DNA from: Streptomyces althioticus
GTDB taxonomy: Bacteria; Actinomycetota; Actinomycetes; Streptomycetales; Streptomycetaceae
Direction: 5' to 3'
Assembly: GCA_014649355.1 (NCBI GenBank)
Contig: BMSW01000017.1
Span: 110,682 to 174,681, forward strand
DNA: 64,000 bases
In this document: piece by piece, positions 24,156 through 31,518 of the stretch
Layout: the number at the start of each line of letters is the position of its first letter
Numbering within the stretch: the stretch's first letter is position 1
Notes under the pieces: generated by a model
What the model was told of the DNA's origin: nothing
Database searches by the model: none
What the model saw: only the letters and a program-made list of their open reading frames with translations
Position numbers and translations under genes: made by a program

Positions 24156-25985
24156 TTGCCGAGCAAGCCGTCCGCGCGCCTCGCCGCGCTCACCGTCGCC
24201 GCCGTGTGTTCCGCGGCGTCCACCGTCGTCCTGACGACGCCCGCGCACGCCGAGTCCGTGCGCATCCACGACATCCAGGGCGACACGCGTGTGTCGCCGT
24301 TCGCCGGCCGGCAGGTCACCGACGTGACCGGCATCGTCACCGGCATCCGTACCTACGGTTCGTCCCGCGGCTTCTGGATCCAGGACCCCGCCCCCGACGC
24401 CGACCCGGCCACCAGTGAGGGCGTGTTCGTCTTCACCAGCTCCACCCCGCAGGGTGTCGCGGTGGGCGACGAGGTCTTCGTCTCCGGCACGGTCACCGAG
24501 TTCGTCCCCGGCGGCGCGTCCTCCGGCAACCAGTCGGTCACCGAGATCACCAGACCCACCGTCACGGTCGTCTCGCACGGCAACCCGGTCCCGGCCCCGG
24601 CCGTCCTCGACGCGCGCACGGTCCCGGCCGCGTACGCGCCGCAGGGCGACCCGGCGGCCGGCGGCTCGGTCGACGCCCTCACGCTGCGCCCGAGCGGGTA
24701 CGCCCTCGACCTGTACGAGTCGCTGGAGGGCATGAACGTCCGGGTGGCCGACGCCCGCGTGGTGGGCGCGACCGACCCGTACACCGAGCTGTGGGTCACC
24801 GTGAAGCCGCGGGAGAACCGGAACAAGCGGGGCGGGACGGTCTACGGCTCGTACGACGCGCAGAACACCGGCCGGATCCAGATCCAGTCGCTGGGCAAGG
24901 CCGCCGACTTCCCCGACGCGAACGTCGGCGACGTCCTCGCCGGCGCCACCACGGGCCCGCTGGACTACAACCAGTACGGCGGCTACACCCTGGTCGCGAG
25001 CGAGCTCGGCACGCTGGAGGCGGGCGGCACCGAGCGCGAGGCGACCCGCGCGCAGCACCGCTCCGAACTCGCGATAGCCACCTACAACGTGGAGAACCTC
25101 GACCCGTCGGACGACACGTTCGCCGCGCACGCCGAGGCGATCGTGCACCGCCTCTCCTCGCCCGACATCGTGTCCCTGGAGGAGATCCAGGACAACAACG
25201 GCGCCACGGACGACGGCACGGTCGCCGCCGACGTCACGCTGGCGAAGCTGATCGACGCCGTCGAGGCGGCCGGCGGCCCGCGCTACGACTGGCGCGCCGT
25301 CGACCCGGCCGACAAGCAGGACGGCGGCGAGCCGGGCGGCAACATCCGTCAGGCGTTCCTGTTCAACCCGGCGCGCGTGTCCTTCACCGACCGGCCCGGC
25401 GGCGACGCCACCACGCCGGCCGACGTCGTCAAGGTCCGCGGCAAGGCCGCCCTGACCCTGTCGCCCGGCCGGATCGCCCCGGACTCGGCGGCGTTCGAGG
25501 ACAGCCGCAAGCCGCTGGCCGGCGAGTTCGTCTTCCGCGGCCGCACGGTCATCGTGATCGCGAACCACTTCTCGTCCAAGGGCGGCGACCAGGGACTGAC
25601 CTCGCGGTACCAGCCGCCGGTGCGTGGCTCGGAGACGCAGCGTCACCTCCAGGCGCAGGAGGTCCACGACTTCACCGCGAAGATCCTCAAGGTCCAGAAG
25701 AACGCGGCGGTCGTGGCGCTCGGCGACATCAACGACTTCGAGTTCTCCCGCACCACCCGGATCATGGAGGGGGACGGCGTCCTCTGGTCGGCGATCAAGT
25801 CGCTGCCCGCGTCGGAGCGTTACTCGTACGTGTACCAGGGCAACAGCCAGGCGCTCGACCAGATCCTGATCAGCCCGTCGATCCGCCGCCAGTGCTCGTT
25901 CAGCTACGACAGCGTGCACATCAACGCGGAGTTCCACGACCAGATCAGCGACCACGACCCGCAGGTCCTGCGCTTCAAGCCGTGA
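24156..25985 (+). CDS. secreted endonuclease/exonuclease/phosphatase-family protein (ExeM-like)
   Basis: A 609-residue exported protein. A Sec signal peptide ends at TPAHA-ES (about residue 32). An OB-like N-terminal module (VTDVTGIVTGIRTYGSSRGFWIQDP) precedes the EEP catalytic domain from about residue 305. Catalytic residues are visible: Asn in ATYNVENL, Glu in VSLEEIQDNNG, Asn-His in VIANHFSSKGG, Asp in ALGDINDFEF and the final SDHDPQV. This arrangement matches extracellular nucleases such as ExeM. The start is TTG at 24156, with GGAGGG upstream and a correct signal peptide. Substrate could be DNA or a phosphodiester; nuclease is favoured. Confidence 0.9.
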   Translation: MPSKPSARLAALTVAAVCSAASTVVLTTPAHAESVRIHDIQGDTRVSPFAGRQVTDVTGIVTGIRTYGSSRGFWIQDPAPDADPATSEGVFVFTSSTPQGVAVGDEVFVSGTVTEFVPGGASSGNQSVTEITRPTVTVVSHGNPVPAPAVLDARTVPAAYAPQGDPAAGGSVDALTLRPSGYALDLYESLEGMNVRVADARVVGATDPYTELWVTVKPRENRNKRGGTVYGSYDAQNTGRIQIQSLGKAADFPDANVGDVLAGATTGPLDYNQYGGYTLVASELGTLEAGGTEREATRAQHRSELAIATYNVENLDPSDDTFAAHAEAIVHRLSSPDIVSLEEIQDNNGATDDGTVAADVTLAKLIDAVEAAGGPRYDWRAVDPADKQDGGEPGGNIRQAFLFNPARVSFTDRPGGDATTPADVVKVRGKAALTLSPGRIAPDSAAFEDSRKPLAGEFVFRGRTVIVIANHFSSKGGDQGLTSRYQPPVRGSETQRHLQAQEVHDFTAKILKVQKNAAVVALGDINDFEFSRTTRIMEGDGVLWSAIKSLPASERYSYVYQGNSQALDQILISPSIRRQCSFSYDSVHINAEFHDQISDHDPQVLRFKP

Positions 25986-26014
25986 CCCCGGCCTGAGGTC
26001 GCTCCGGCAGCAGC

Positions 26015-26062
26015 GGGCGGCGGGGGACGGGAGCGGGTGTCCGCTCCCGTCCCCCGCCGCCC
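26015..26062. terminator. very strong bidirectional terminator
   Basis: A perfect 22-bp inverted repeat (26015-26036 with 26041-26062) closes a gtgt loop. It lies between the convergent nuclease and DUF3618 genes. Confidence 0.85.
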
Positions 26063-26103
26063 TGCACCCGGTACCGGTTCTCCCGGCCGCGCGGCCGTCC
26101 CGC

Positions 26104-26463
26104 TCAGTGGTGGCGGCGCTGCGCCATCACGGCCGCGCCCACGGCCAGCATCACCAGCGCGCCCGCGGCGGCCATCAGCTGCGTGCGGTGCTGCTTGCCG
26201 ACCTCGCCGGCGTGGGCGGCGCTGCTGCGCATCTGCACGCTCATCGCGCCGGCCCGGTCCTTCAGTTCGTCGGCGCGTGCCCTGGCCCGTGCCTTGACGT
26301 CCATCTTCCCGGCCAGTTCCTCGACGGTGTCGCCGAGTTCGTGACGGGTCCGTTCGATCTCCCGGCGCAGCTCGTCCGGGCCCTTGGCCCCGCGCGCCGC
26401 CTCACTGCCGGCGTCCACGTGGGCTCCCGACGGGGACGCCGAGCCCCTCACGTCGTGCGTCAT
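26104..26463 (-). CDS. DUF3618 small membrane protein
   Basis: A 119-residue protein. The DUF3618 signature GPDELRREIERTRHELGDTVEELAGKMDV-type helix occupies about residues 28-57. A Lys/Arg/Ala-rich coiled segment follows, then one C-terminal membrane helix (MAAAGALVMLAVGAAVMA) ending RRHH. Function is unknown. It is translationally coupled (ATGA at 26460) to the holin-family gene upstream, and the two families frequently co-occur in actinobacteria, so they probably form one envelope complex. Confidence 0.85.
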   Translation of the reverse strand: MTHDVRGSASPSGAHVDAGSEAARGAKGPDELRREIERTRHELGDTVEELAGKMDVKARARARADELKDRAGAMSVQMRSSAAHAGEVGKQHRTQLMAAAGALVMLAVGAAVMAQRRHH

Positions 26464-26876
26464 CGGTGTGCCCTTCCCTTGATCTCCTCGACGTCGGCCT
26501 TGACGCTGCCCATCGTCCGCTCCGGCTTGGGCGGCGTGGCCCGGCGCAGCTGCCCGCGTCCGGTGAGCGCCAGCACGCCGGCGATCAGGAACAGCACGCC
26601 CGTGATGATCAGCGCCGCAGCCCACAGCGGCAGCACCAGGTCGAGCGCGGCGATTCCCGTGGCGGCCAGCGCGAGCAGCCCCGCGTAACCGAACGCCCCC
26701 GCCGCTCCCAGCATCCCGCCGCCGACTCCGGCCCGGCGCCCCTTCTCGGCCAGTTCCTCCTTGGCGAGCGCCACTTCCTGCCGTGCGAGTCGCGAGATCT
26801 GTTCGGTGGCCTGGCCGACGAGCTCGCCGACGCTGTGCTCGTCACGGACGGGCCGTTGTTGGATGGTTCCGGCCAC
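26460..26876 (-). CDS. phage holin superfamily (DUF1469/PF07332-like) membrane protein
   Basis: A 138-residue protein. An amphipathic N-terminal segment (VGELVGQATEQISRLARQEVALAKEEL-type, about 15-42) precedes two membrane helices, MLGAAGAFGYAGLLALAATG and LWAAALIITGVLFLIAGVLA. A charged tail includes VKADVEEIKGRAHR. Despite the family name there is no phage context. Members are chromosomal membrane proteins of unknown role. It is first in a two-gene operon, divergent from dapA across a 130-bp region. Confidence 0.85.
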   Translation of the reverse strand: MAGTIQQRPVRDEHSVGELVGQATEQISRLARQEVALAKEELAEKGRRAGVGGGMLGAAGAFGYAGLLALAATGIAALDLVLPLWAAALIITGVLFLIAGVLALTGRGQLRRATPPKPERTMGSVKADVEEIKGRAHR

Positions 26877-27006
26877 GGTGCGCCTCCTCTCGGTGGGGCC
26901 ACCCGAGTACCCCCGCCCACTCCGCCCTATCCCTCAAGCAACACTTACGAATAATGGTCAAAACCTGTAAGTGGACCTTCACCGTGCGGGAGCCGACACT
27001 ACTTCC

Positions 27007-27921
27007 ATGACGACCACGCCTCCCTCCCTCGGCCGCACGCTGTGCGCGATGATCACCCCCTTCACCGCCTCGGGCGCGCTGGACCTGGACGGCGCCCGGC
27101 GGCTGGCCGGCCACTTGGTGGCCCAGGGCTGCGACGGCCTCGTGCTGTCCGGCACGACCGGGGAGTCCCCGACGACGACGGACGCGGAGAAGCGGTCGCT
27201 GATCGCGGCCGTACGGGAGGCCGTCGGCACCCGCGTCACGCTGGTCGCCGGCGTGGGCACCCCCGACACCGCGCACACCACCGCCCTGGCCCGCGAGGCC
27301 GAGCGGGCGGGCGCCGACGCCCTCCTTCTGGTCGCCCCGTACTACAGCCGCCCCCCGCAGGACGCGGTCGAGGCGTACTTCCGTGAGACCGCCGACGCGA
27401 CGGGACTCCCCGTGGTCCTCTACGACATCCCGACCCGCACCGGCGTCCGTGTCGAGCCGGACACCCTGCTGCGGCTGGCCGAGCACCCGCGGATCGTGGC
27501 GGTGAAGGACTGCTCCGGCGACTTCCTGGCCGCGCAGAAGGTGATGGCCCGCACCGGCCTGGCGTACTACGCGGGCTGCGACGAGCACAACCTGGCGCTG
27601 TACGCGGTGGGCGGCGCCGGGTGTGTCAGCACGGTGGCCAACGTGGCCCCGTCCGCGGTGCGTTCCGTCCTCGACGCCTTCGACAGGGGCGACACGGCCG
27701 AGGCCGTGCGCCTCCAGCACCGGCTGATCCCGCTGATCGAGGCGATGATGGCGGGCGGCCTCCCCGGCACGGTGACGGCGAAGGCCCTGCTCCCCGCCCT
27801 GGGCCTGCCCGCGGGCCCGGTCCGCCCGCCCCTACGCCCGGCGGACCCCCGCACGACGGCCGCCCTGCGGGGAACCTACGACCTCCTGGCGGATGTCAGT
27901 TCCGCACCTGACCCTCGCTGA
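27007..27921 (+). CDS. dapA: 4-hydroxy-tetrahydrodipicolinate synthase
   Basis: A 304-residue DHDPS. It retains the biosynthetic signature GTTGESPTTTDAEK (Thr pair plus Glu), the catalytic Tyr in VVLYDIPTRTG with the Arg that binds the substrate carboxyl, and the Schiff-base Lys in IVAVKDCSGD. It condenses pyruvate with aspartate semialdehyde at the start of the lysine/diaminopimelate branch. dapD lies 1.5 kb away on the other strand. ATG at 27007 gives the family N-terminus, although the ribosome site is weak. It may be one of several dapA copies, and a role in another pyruvate-aldol reaction is possible. Confidence 0.87.
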   Translation: MTTTPPSLGRTLCAMITPFTASGALDLDGARRLAGHLVAQGCDGLVLSGTTGESPTTTDAEKRSLIAAVREAVGTRVTLVAGVGTPDTAHTTALAREAERAGADALLLVAPYYSRPPQDAVEAYFRETADATGLPVVLYDIPTRTGVRVEPDTLLRLAEHPRIVAVKDCSGDFLAAQKVMARTGLAYYAGCDEHNLALYAVGGAGCVSTVANVAPSAVRSVLDAFDRGDTAEAVRLQHRLIPLIEAMMAGGLPGTVTAKALLPALGLPAGPVRPPLRPADPRTTAALRGTYDLLADVSSAPDPR

Positions 27922-28135
27922 CCAGCAGCACGTGCTCCGGCACGACCTCGGCGCGGTCGTCGACCTGCCCGAAGCCGGCGTTCACCAGCGCCACCCGGGG
28001 CCCGTTCCTCGACCCGCCGGCCGTCCCGTCGGCGTACGCGGCGCCCGCCAGGCTCCCGCAGAGCATCAGCACGGCGGCCACCCCCATCACGCCGATCACG
28101 CAGCGCAGCACTCCCCGCACCCACTTGTCACTCAT
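27896..28135 (-). CDS. small secreted peptide of unknown function
   Basis: A 79-residue product. A strongly hydrophobic signal segment (VLRCVIGVMGVAAVLMLCG) ends near AGAAYA-DG, leaving a mature peptide of about 43 residues (GPRVALVNAGFGQVDD, EHVLLVSEG). I have a general memory of similar short secreted Streptomyces peptides but cannot name it. Its last 26 bp overlap the 3' end of dapA on the other strand. ATG at 28135 is chosen; an in-frame ATG at 28159 would add MRTEMGRA. Good codon usage and an intact signal peptide argue that it is real. Confidence 0.6.
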   Translation of the reverse strand: MSDKWVRGVLRCVIGVMGVAAVLMLCGSLAGAAYADGTAGGSRNGPRVALVNAGFGQVDDRAEVVPEHVLLVSEGQVRN

Positions 28136-28268
28136 CGCCCGTCCCATTTCCGTGCGCATCCCGTCGCCTTGGCGTCTGATCGAACCCTGTGTCCACCCGT
28201 TCATCCGCCAAAACGACCTCAGGGTCACGGAAAGTAACCCGTACGGGCAATCAGCTACCGCGTAACGG

Positions 28269-28703
28269 CTACCGCCACCAGTCCCCGCCCGCGTCCCCGT
28301 CGTCAGCGAGGGCGCGCCGCAGATACTCGTCGATCCCCCCGGCGACCCAGATGCGGCTGTCGGTCTCGTGGTCCCACACGAAGACGTCGTCCCGCTCGGG
28401 CGTGACGACGAGGGCGAACTGGTCGCCCCCGCCGTTGTCCCCGAAGAACAGCAGCGGGTCGAAGGGCATGTAGAGCCCGGCGAACGCCTCGCCGGACCAG
28501 AACATCAGGTTCTGCTCGACGATCCGCGCGAGCGGCCACACGACGTCGGTCCCGTACGCGTCGGCCACCCCGTCGGTCTCCCGCAGCAGGGCGCCCAGCC
28601 GCGCCGGCACCGCCCGCCCGAGCCGCCGCTCCGCCTCCCTCAACGCGGCCGCGTCCACGGGCGCGCGGACATCGGCCGGCACCCCGCCGAAGAGCTCACG
28701 CAC
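28269..28703 (-). CDS. SUKH (SMI1/KNR4) family protein, immunity-type
   Basis: A 144-residue protein with the SUKH fold: REAERRLGRAVPARLGALLRETDGV at the start, GLYMPFDPLLFFGDNGGGDQFAL in the centre, and VFVWDHETDSRIWVAGG near the end. The SUKH family is best known as immunity proteins of polymorphic toxins, and some members are stand-alone. No toxin gene is visible next to it. GTG at 28703 lies nine bases after the VOC-protein stop, so the two are co-transcribed. Confidence 0.88.
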   Translation of the reverse strand: MRELFGGVPADVRAPVDAAALREAERRLGRAVPARLGALLRETDGVADAYGTDVVWPLARIVEQNLMFWSGEAFAGLYMPFDPLLFFGDNGGGDQFALVVTPERDDVFVWDHETDSRIWVAGGIDEYLRRALADDGDAGGDWWR

Positions 28704-28712
28704 GACGACGGG

Positions 28713-29123
28713 TCACTCGCGCCCGGGCCAGACCGGCCCCTGCTCGGTCCACACGACGCCCTTGTTGCGGCAGAGGCAGAAGGGATGGCCGACCGGGTCG
28801 GTGTAGATCCGCCACCCGTACCCCTCGGGCCCGATGAAGTCCTGCCGCAGAGTGGCCCCGAGGCCGAGCACACGCTCCTGCTCGGCCTCGATGTCGTCGA
28901 CCTCGAAGTCGAGGTGGAACTGCTTGGGATGCTCGGTGTCGGGCCACTGCGGTGCCCGGAAGCCGTCGACGCGGATGAACGCCAACTCGATCTCCCCGAA
29001 CCGGATTCCGGCCCAGTCCGCGGTACTGTCCGCCTTCACGGGCCGCCCCGTCACCTCGGAGTAGAAGCCCGCCAGCGCCATGGTGTCCGGACAGTCGATG
29101 ATGAAGTCGGTGAGTCGCAGCAT
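28713..29123 (-). CDS. VOC (glyoxalase/bleomycin-resistance) family protein
   Basis: A 136-residue two-module vicinal-oxygen-chelate protein. The first beta-alpha-beta module runs from LRLTDFIIDCPDTMALAGFY to the FIRVDGF strand. The second starts KQFHLDFEVDDIEAEQERV and ends YTDPVGHPFCLC. His in QFHLDF is a usual metal ligand. Substrate is unknown. It precedes the SUKH gene in one operon. ATG at 29123 has AAGGG adjacent. Confidence 0.88.
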   Translation of the reverse strand: MLRLTDFIIDCPDTMALAGFYSEVTGRPVKADSTADWAGIRFGEIELAFIRVDGFRAPQWPDTEHPKQFHLDFEVDDIEAEQERVLGLGATLRQDFIGPEGYGWRIYTDPVGHPFCLCRNKGVVWTEQGPVWPGRE

Positions 29124-29444
29124 CCCTTGATCGTGTCACACGGCCCCTGCCCCCGTCTGCGTCGAAGCGGCCGGCCCCGCGGACGCGGGCACGAACGTCG
29201 CGCCGAGGCCGTGGTGCGCGATGCCGAACGGCCGGAAGTCGGCGTCGGCGAGGACGTGGCAGCCCGGTCCGCTCGGTCACCGTGGGATCGGCGTACCCGC
29301 CCATGACGAGATTGCGCAGCTGCCCGTACCGACGGCTGAACCGCGCGACGACGGTGGGCAGCTCGATCGTGCCCAAGGACAACGAGCGCCCTCGCGCGGC
29401 CGCGGTGGGGCCGTGGGAGGGCGCTCGGCGATGATCTGTGGCCG
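29124..29444. other. gene-free stretch with a possible frameshifted remnant
   Basis: No intact gene. On the minus strand one frame reads LPTVVARFSRRYGQLRNLVM until about 29270. Another continues as CHVLADADFRPFGIAHHGL to about 29140. These protein-like pieces join if a frameshift is assumed near 29270. I could not name a family. The dapD terminator lies at the right end. Confidence 0.3.
29383..29427 (-). terminator. dapD terminator hairpin
   Basis: An 11-bp perfect stem, cgagcgccctc/gagggcgctcg, encloses a 23-nt loop with its own GC pairing. It lies 18 bp downstream of the dapD stop on the minus strand. Confidence 0.8.
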
Positions 29445-30434
29445 TCAGTTGTGGCTGTGGAGCACGTCGTTCAGGCCGCCCCACACCGCGTTGTTCGGGC
29501 GGGCCTCCACGCGGCCCGTCTCCGAGTTGCGACGGAAGAGGATGTTGGAGGCGCCGGAGAGTTCGCGGGCCTTGACGACCTGGCCGTCGGGCATCGTCAC
29601 CCGGGTGCCCGCGGTGACGTAGAGGCCGGCCTCGACCACGCACTCGTCGCCGAGGGCGATGCCCACGCCCGCCTCCGCGCCGACCAGGCAGCGCTCCCCG
29701 ACGGAGATGCGGACGTTGCCGCCGCCCGACAGGGTGCCCATCGTGGACGCGCCGCCGCCGATGTCGGAGCCGTCGCCGATGACGACGCCCGCCGAGATGC
29801 GGCCCTCGACCATCGACGTGCCGAGCGTGCCGGCGTTGAAGTTGACGAAGCCCTCGTGCATCACGGTGGTGCCCTCGGCGAGGTGCGCGCCGAGGCGGAC
29901 GCGGTCGGCGTCGGCGATGCGCACGCCCTTGGGGGCCACGTAGTCCGTCATGCGCGGGAACTTGTCGACGGAGGTCACCTGGAGGTGCAGGCCCTCCGCG
30001 CGCGCGTTCAGCCGCACCTTCTCCAGCTCGTCCACGGCGACCGGACCCAGCGAGGTCCAGGCGACGTTGGCGAGGTGGGCGAAAATGCCGTCCAGGTTCT
30101 GGCCGTGCGGCTTCACCAGGCGGTGGGAGAGCAGGTGCAGCCGCAGGTAGACGTCGTGCGCGTCGACCGGCTTGGCGTCCAGGGACGAGATGACCGTGCG
30201 GACCGCGACGACCTCGACGCCCCGGCGCGGGTCCGGGCCGACCGCGGCGGTGGCGCCGCCGCCCAGCAGCTTCGCCGCCTGCTCGGCGGAGAGCCGCTCG
30301 GTGCCGGACGGGCCCGGCTCGGCGGCGAGCTCGGGGGCCGGGAACCAGGTGTCGAGGACGGTGCCGTCGGCGGCGATGGTGGCGAGGCCGGCGGCCACTG
30401 CGCCGGTGGTGCTCTGAGCAGTCGTGTCGGTCAT
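29445..30434 (-). CDS. dapD: 2,3,4,5-tetrahydropyridine-2,6-dicarboxylate N-succinyltransferase
   Basis: A 329-residue actinobacterial DapD of the succinylase lysine/diaminopimelate route. The N-terminal domain (to about residue 170) precedes a left-handed beta-helix with hexapeptide repeats: RIADADRVRLGAHLAEGTTV, GFVNFNAGTLGTSMVEGRIS, VVIGDGSDIGGGASTMGTL, CLVGAEAGVGIALGDECVVE. The MHEGFVNFNAG catalytic segment is intact. It acts in the cytoplasm using succinyl-CoA. A TAGGTT hexamer ends six bases before the ATG, so the mRNA may be leaderless. A clear terminator follows. Confidence 0.95.
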   Translation of the reverse strand: MTDTTAQSTTGAVAAGLATIAADGTVLDTWFPAPELAAEPGPSGTERLSAEQAAKLLGGGATAAVGPDPRRGVEVVAVRTVISSLDAKPVDAHDVYLRLHLLSHRLVKPHGQNLDGIFAHLANVAWTSLGPVAVDELEKVRLNARAEGLHLQVTSVDKFPRMTDYVAPKGVRIADADRVRLGAHLAEGTTVMHEGFVNFNAGTLGTSMVEGRISAGVVIGDGSDIGGGASTMGTLSGGGNVRISVGERCLVGAEAGVGIALGDECVVEAGLYVTAGTRVTMPDGQVVKARELSGASNILFRRNSETGRVEARPNNAVWGGLNDVLHSHN

Positions 30435-30440
30435 GAGGGC

Positions 30441-30446
30441 AACCTA
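30441..30446 (-). promoter_or_regulatory. -10 element placing the dapD start at the mRNA 5' end
   Basis: TAGGTT on the minus strand is followed by six bases and the ATG, predicting transcription from the A of the start codon. The -35 region is not recognisable. Confidence 0.45.
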
Positions 30447-30487
30447 ACCGGCCGGTGGCGCCGGACGCGAACCGGTGCCGCCCGCAT

Positions 30488-30545
30488 CTCAGGTGCCGGT
30501 CCGGGACACACCTCAGGCGCCGGTCCGGGACACGCCTCAGGCGCC
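30488..30545. repeat. 24-bp tandem repeats at the 3' end of the TetR gene
   Basis: Two 24-bp units at 30488-30511 and 30512-30535 (core ccggtccgggacac) and a partial third from 30536 follow one another. The TetR stop codon lies in the third copy, so the repeat expansion abuts the end of the gene. Confidence 0.8.
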
Positions 30546-31103
30546 CGCCCCGGGGCCGCCCTCCCCCGGCAGCAGCCGCCCCAGCACCTCCCGCGCGTAC
30601 TCCTCGTCGTACGGCGTCCCGGTCAACAGCACCTGGAGGCAGATGCCGTCCATCAGGGCGACCAGGGCCCGCGCCGTCACCGGGTCCGTACGGCGGGACA
30701 GCACCGCGGCGACGTCCTCGCACCACTCGGCGGCGACCGGGCGCAGTGCCGGGCGCCGCAGCGCCGCCAGGTACAGCTCGTACTCCAGCTCCACGCCCGT
30801 CCGCTCGCCGCCCAGCCACTCCCCCGTCAGCGCGGCCAGCTCGGCGGCCAGGTCGGTCCGCGGGTCCTCCAGGCCGCCGCGCGAGGCGATCACCTTGGCG
30901 AAGCCCTCGTTGGCCTGGCGCAGGGCGGCCACCATCAGCTCGTCGAGGGTCTTGAAGTGGTACGTGGTGGAGCCGAGGGGCACGTCCGCCTCCTGGGCCA
31001 CGCTGCGGTGGGTGAGCCCGGCGATGCCGCTGCGGCCGACCACCCGGATCGCCGCGTCGATGATCCGCTGCCGCCGCTCCGGGTCGTACCGGCGCCCGGC
31101 CAT
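30537..31103 (-). CDS. TetR-family regulator of the SMR pump
   Basis: A 188-residue repressor. The N-terminal helix-turn-helix spans residues 8-55 (IIDAAIRVVGRSGIAGLTHR, VAQEADVPLGSTTYHFKT). The C-terminal ligand domain contains TGEWLGGERTGVELEYELYLAALRRP, characteristic of the TetR_C group often linked to small-drug efflux. It overlaps the SMR stop by one base (TGATG), so both are expressed together. A perfect 18-bp dyad at the SMR start is the likely operator. The C-terminus is Gly/Pro-rich and adjacent to tandem repeats. Confidence 0.93.
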   Translation of the reverse strand: MAGRRYDPERRQRIIDAAIRVVGRSGIAGLTHRSVAQEADVPLGSTTYHFKTLDELMVAALRQANEGFAKVIASRGGLEDPRTDLAAELAALTGEWLGGERTGVELEYELYLAALRRPALRPVAAEWCEDVAAVLSRRTDPVTARALVALMDGICLQVLLTGTPYDEEYAREVLGRLLPGEGGPGAGA

Positions 31104-31423
31104 CAGTGCGCACCGCCCAGGTTCAGCACCACCACGCCGACGATGATCAGCCCGATCCCGGCGGCCTTGGCGACGGTCATCCCCTCTCCCAGGAACACGA
31201 TCCCGATGGTCGCGATGGCTGCGGTGCCCACGCCCGCCCAGATGGCGTAGGCGGTGCCGACGGCCACGGTGCGCAGGGTCTGCGCGAGGAGGGCGAAGGA
31301 GACGATGTAGCCGAGCACGGTCAGCAGGGAGGGCCAGAGCCTGCTGAAGCCGTCGCTGTACTTCATGGCGGTGGTGGCGCACACCTCGGCCGCGATGGCC
31401 CCGGCCAGCAGCAGGTATCCCAT
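31103..31423 (-). CDS. small multidrug resistance (SMR) transporter, EmrE/QacE type
   Basis: A 106-residue four-helix proton-coupled efflux protein. The essential membrane Glu lies in LAGAIAAEVCATTAMK (residue 14), matching EmrE Glu14. The family motifs YSDGFSRLWPS, YAIWAGVGTA and FLGEGMTVAKAAGIGLIIVGVVVL are intact. Likely substrates are quaternary ammonium compounds or other lipophilic cations. The start is ATG 31423, with the operator overlapping it; a longer N-terminus lacks homology. It is first in a two-gene operon with tetR. Confidence 0.95.
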   Translation of the reverse strand: MGYLLLAGAIAAEVCATTAMKYSDGFSRLWPSLLTVLGYIVSFALLAQTLRTVAVGTAYAIWAGVGTAAIATIGIVFLGEGMTVAKAAGIGLIIVGVVVLNLGGAH

Positions 31424-31440
31424 GTGTACGAGCGTACACA
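31423..31440. promoter_or_regulatory. TetR operator overlapping the SMR start codon
   Basis: A perfect inverted repeat, tgtgtacg-ag-cgtacaca, starts in the ATG. A TACGCT -10 element (31431-31436, minus strand) lies inside it, so bound repressor would block a near-leaderless promoter. Confidence 0.75.
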
Positions 31441-31465
31441 ACGGAGCCCCCGAAGCGGCACGAAA

Positions 31466-31497
31466 ACGGCGACGCCCCCCGAAGGGGACGTCGCCGT
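31466..31497. terminator. suf operon terminator
   Basis: A stem of acggcgacg with cgtcgccgt extends inward by cccc/gggg around a gaag loop. It lies 22 bp beyond the last suf stop on the minus strand. Confidence 0.78.
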
Positions 31498-31518
31498 CGA
31501 TCCGTGTGTGCGGCCGGC

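Noticed and set aside
26460..26876. Prophage holin
   Set aside because: No endolysin, structural or integrase gene is nearby; the family is common in actinobacterial chromosomes.
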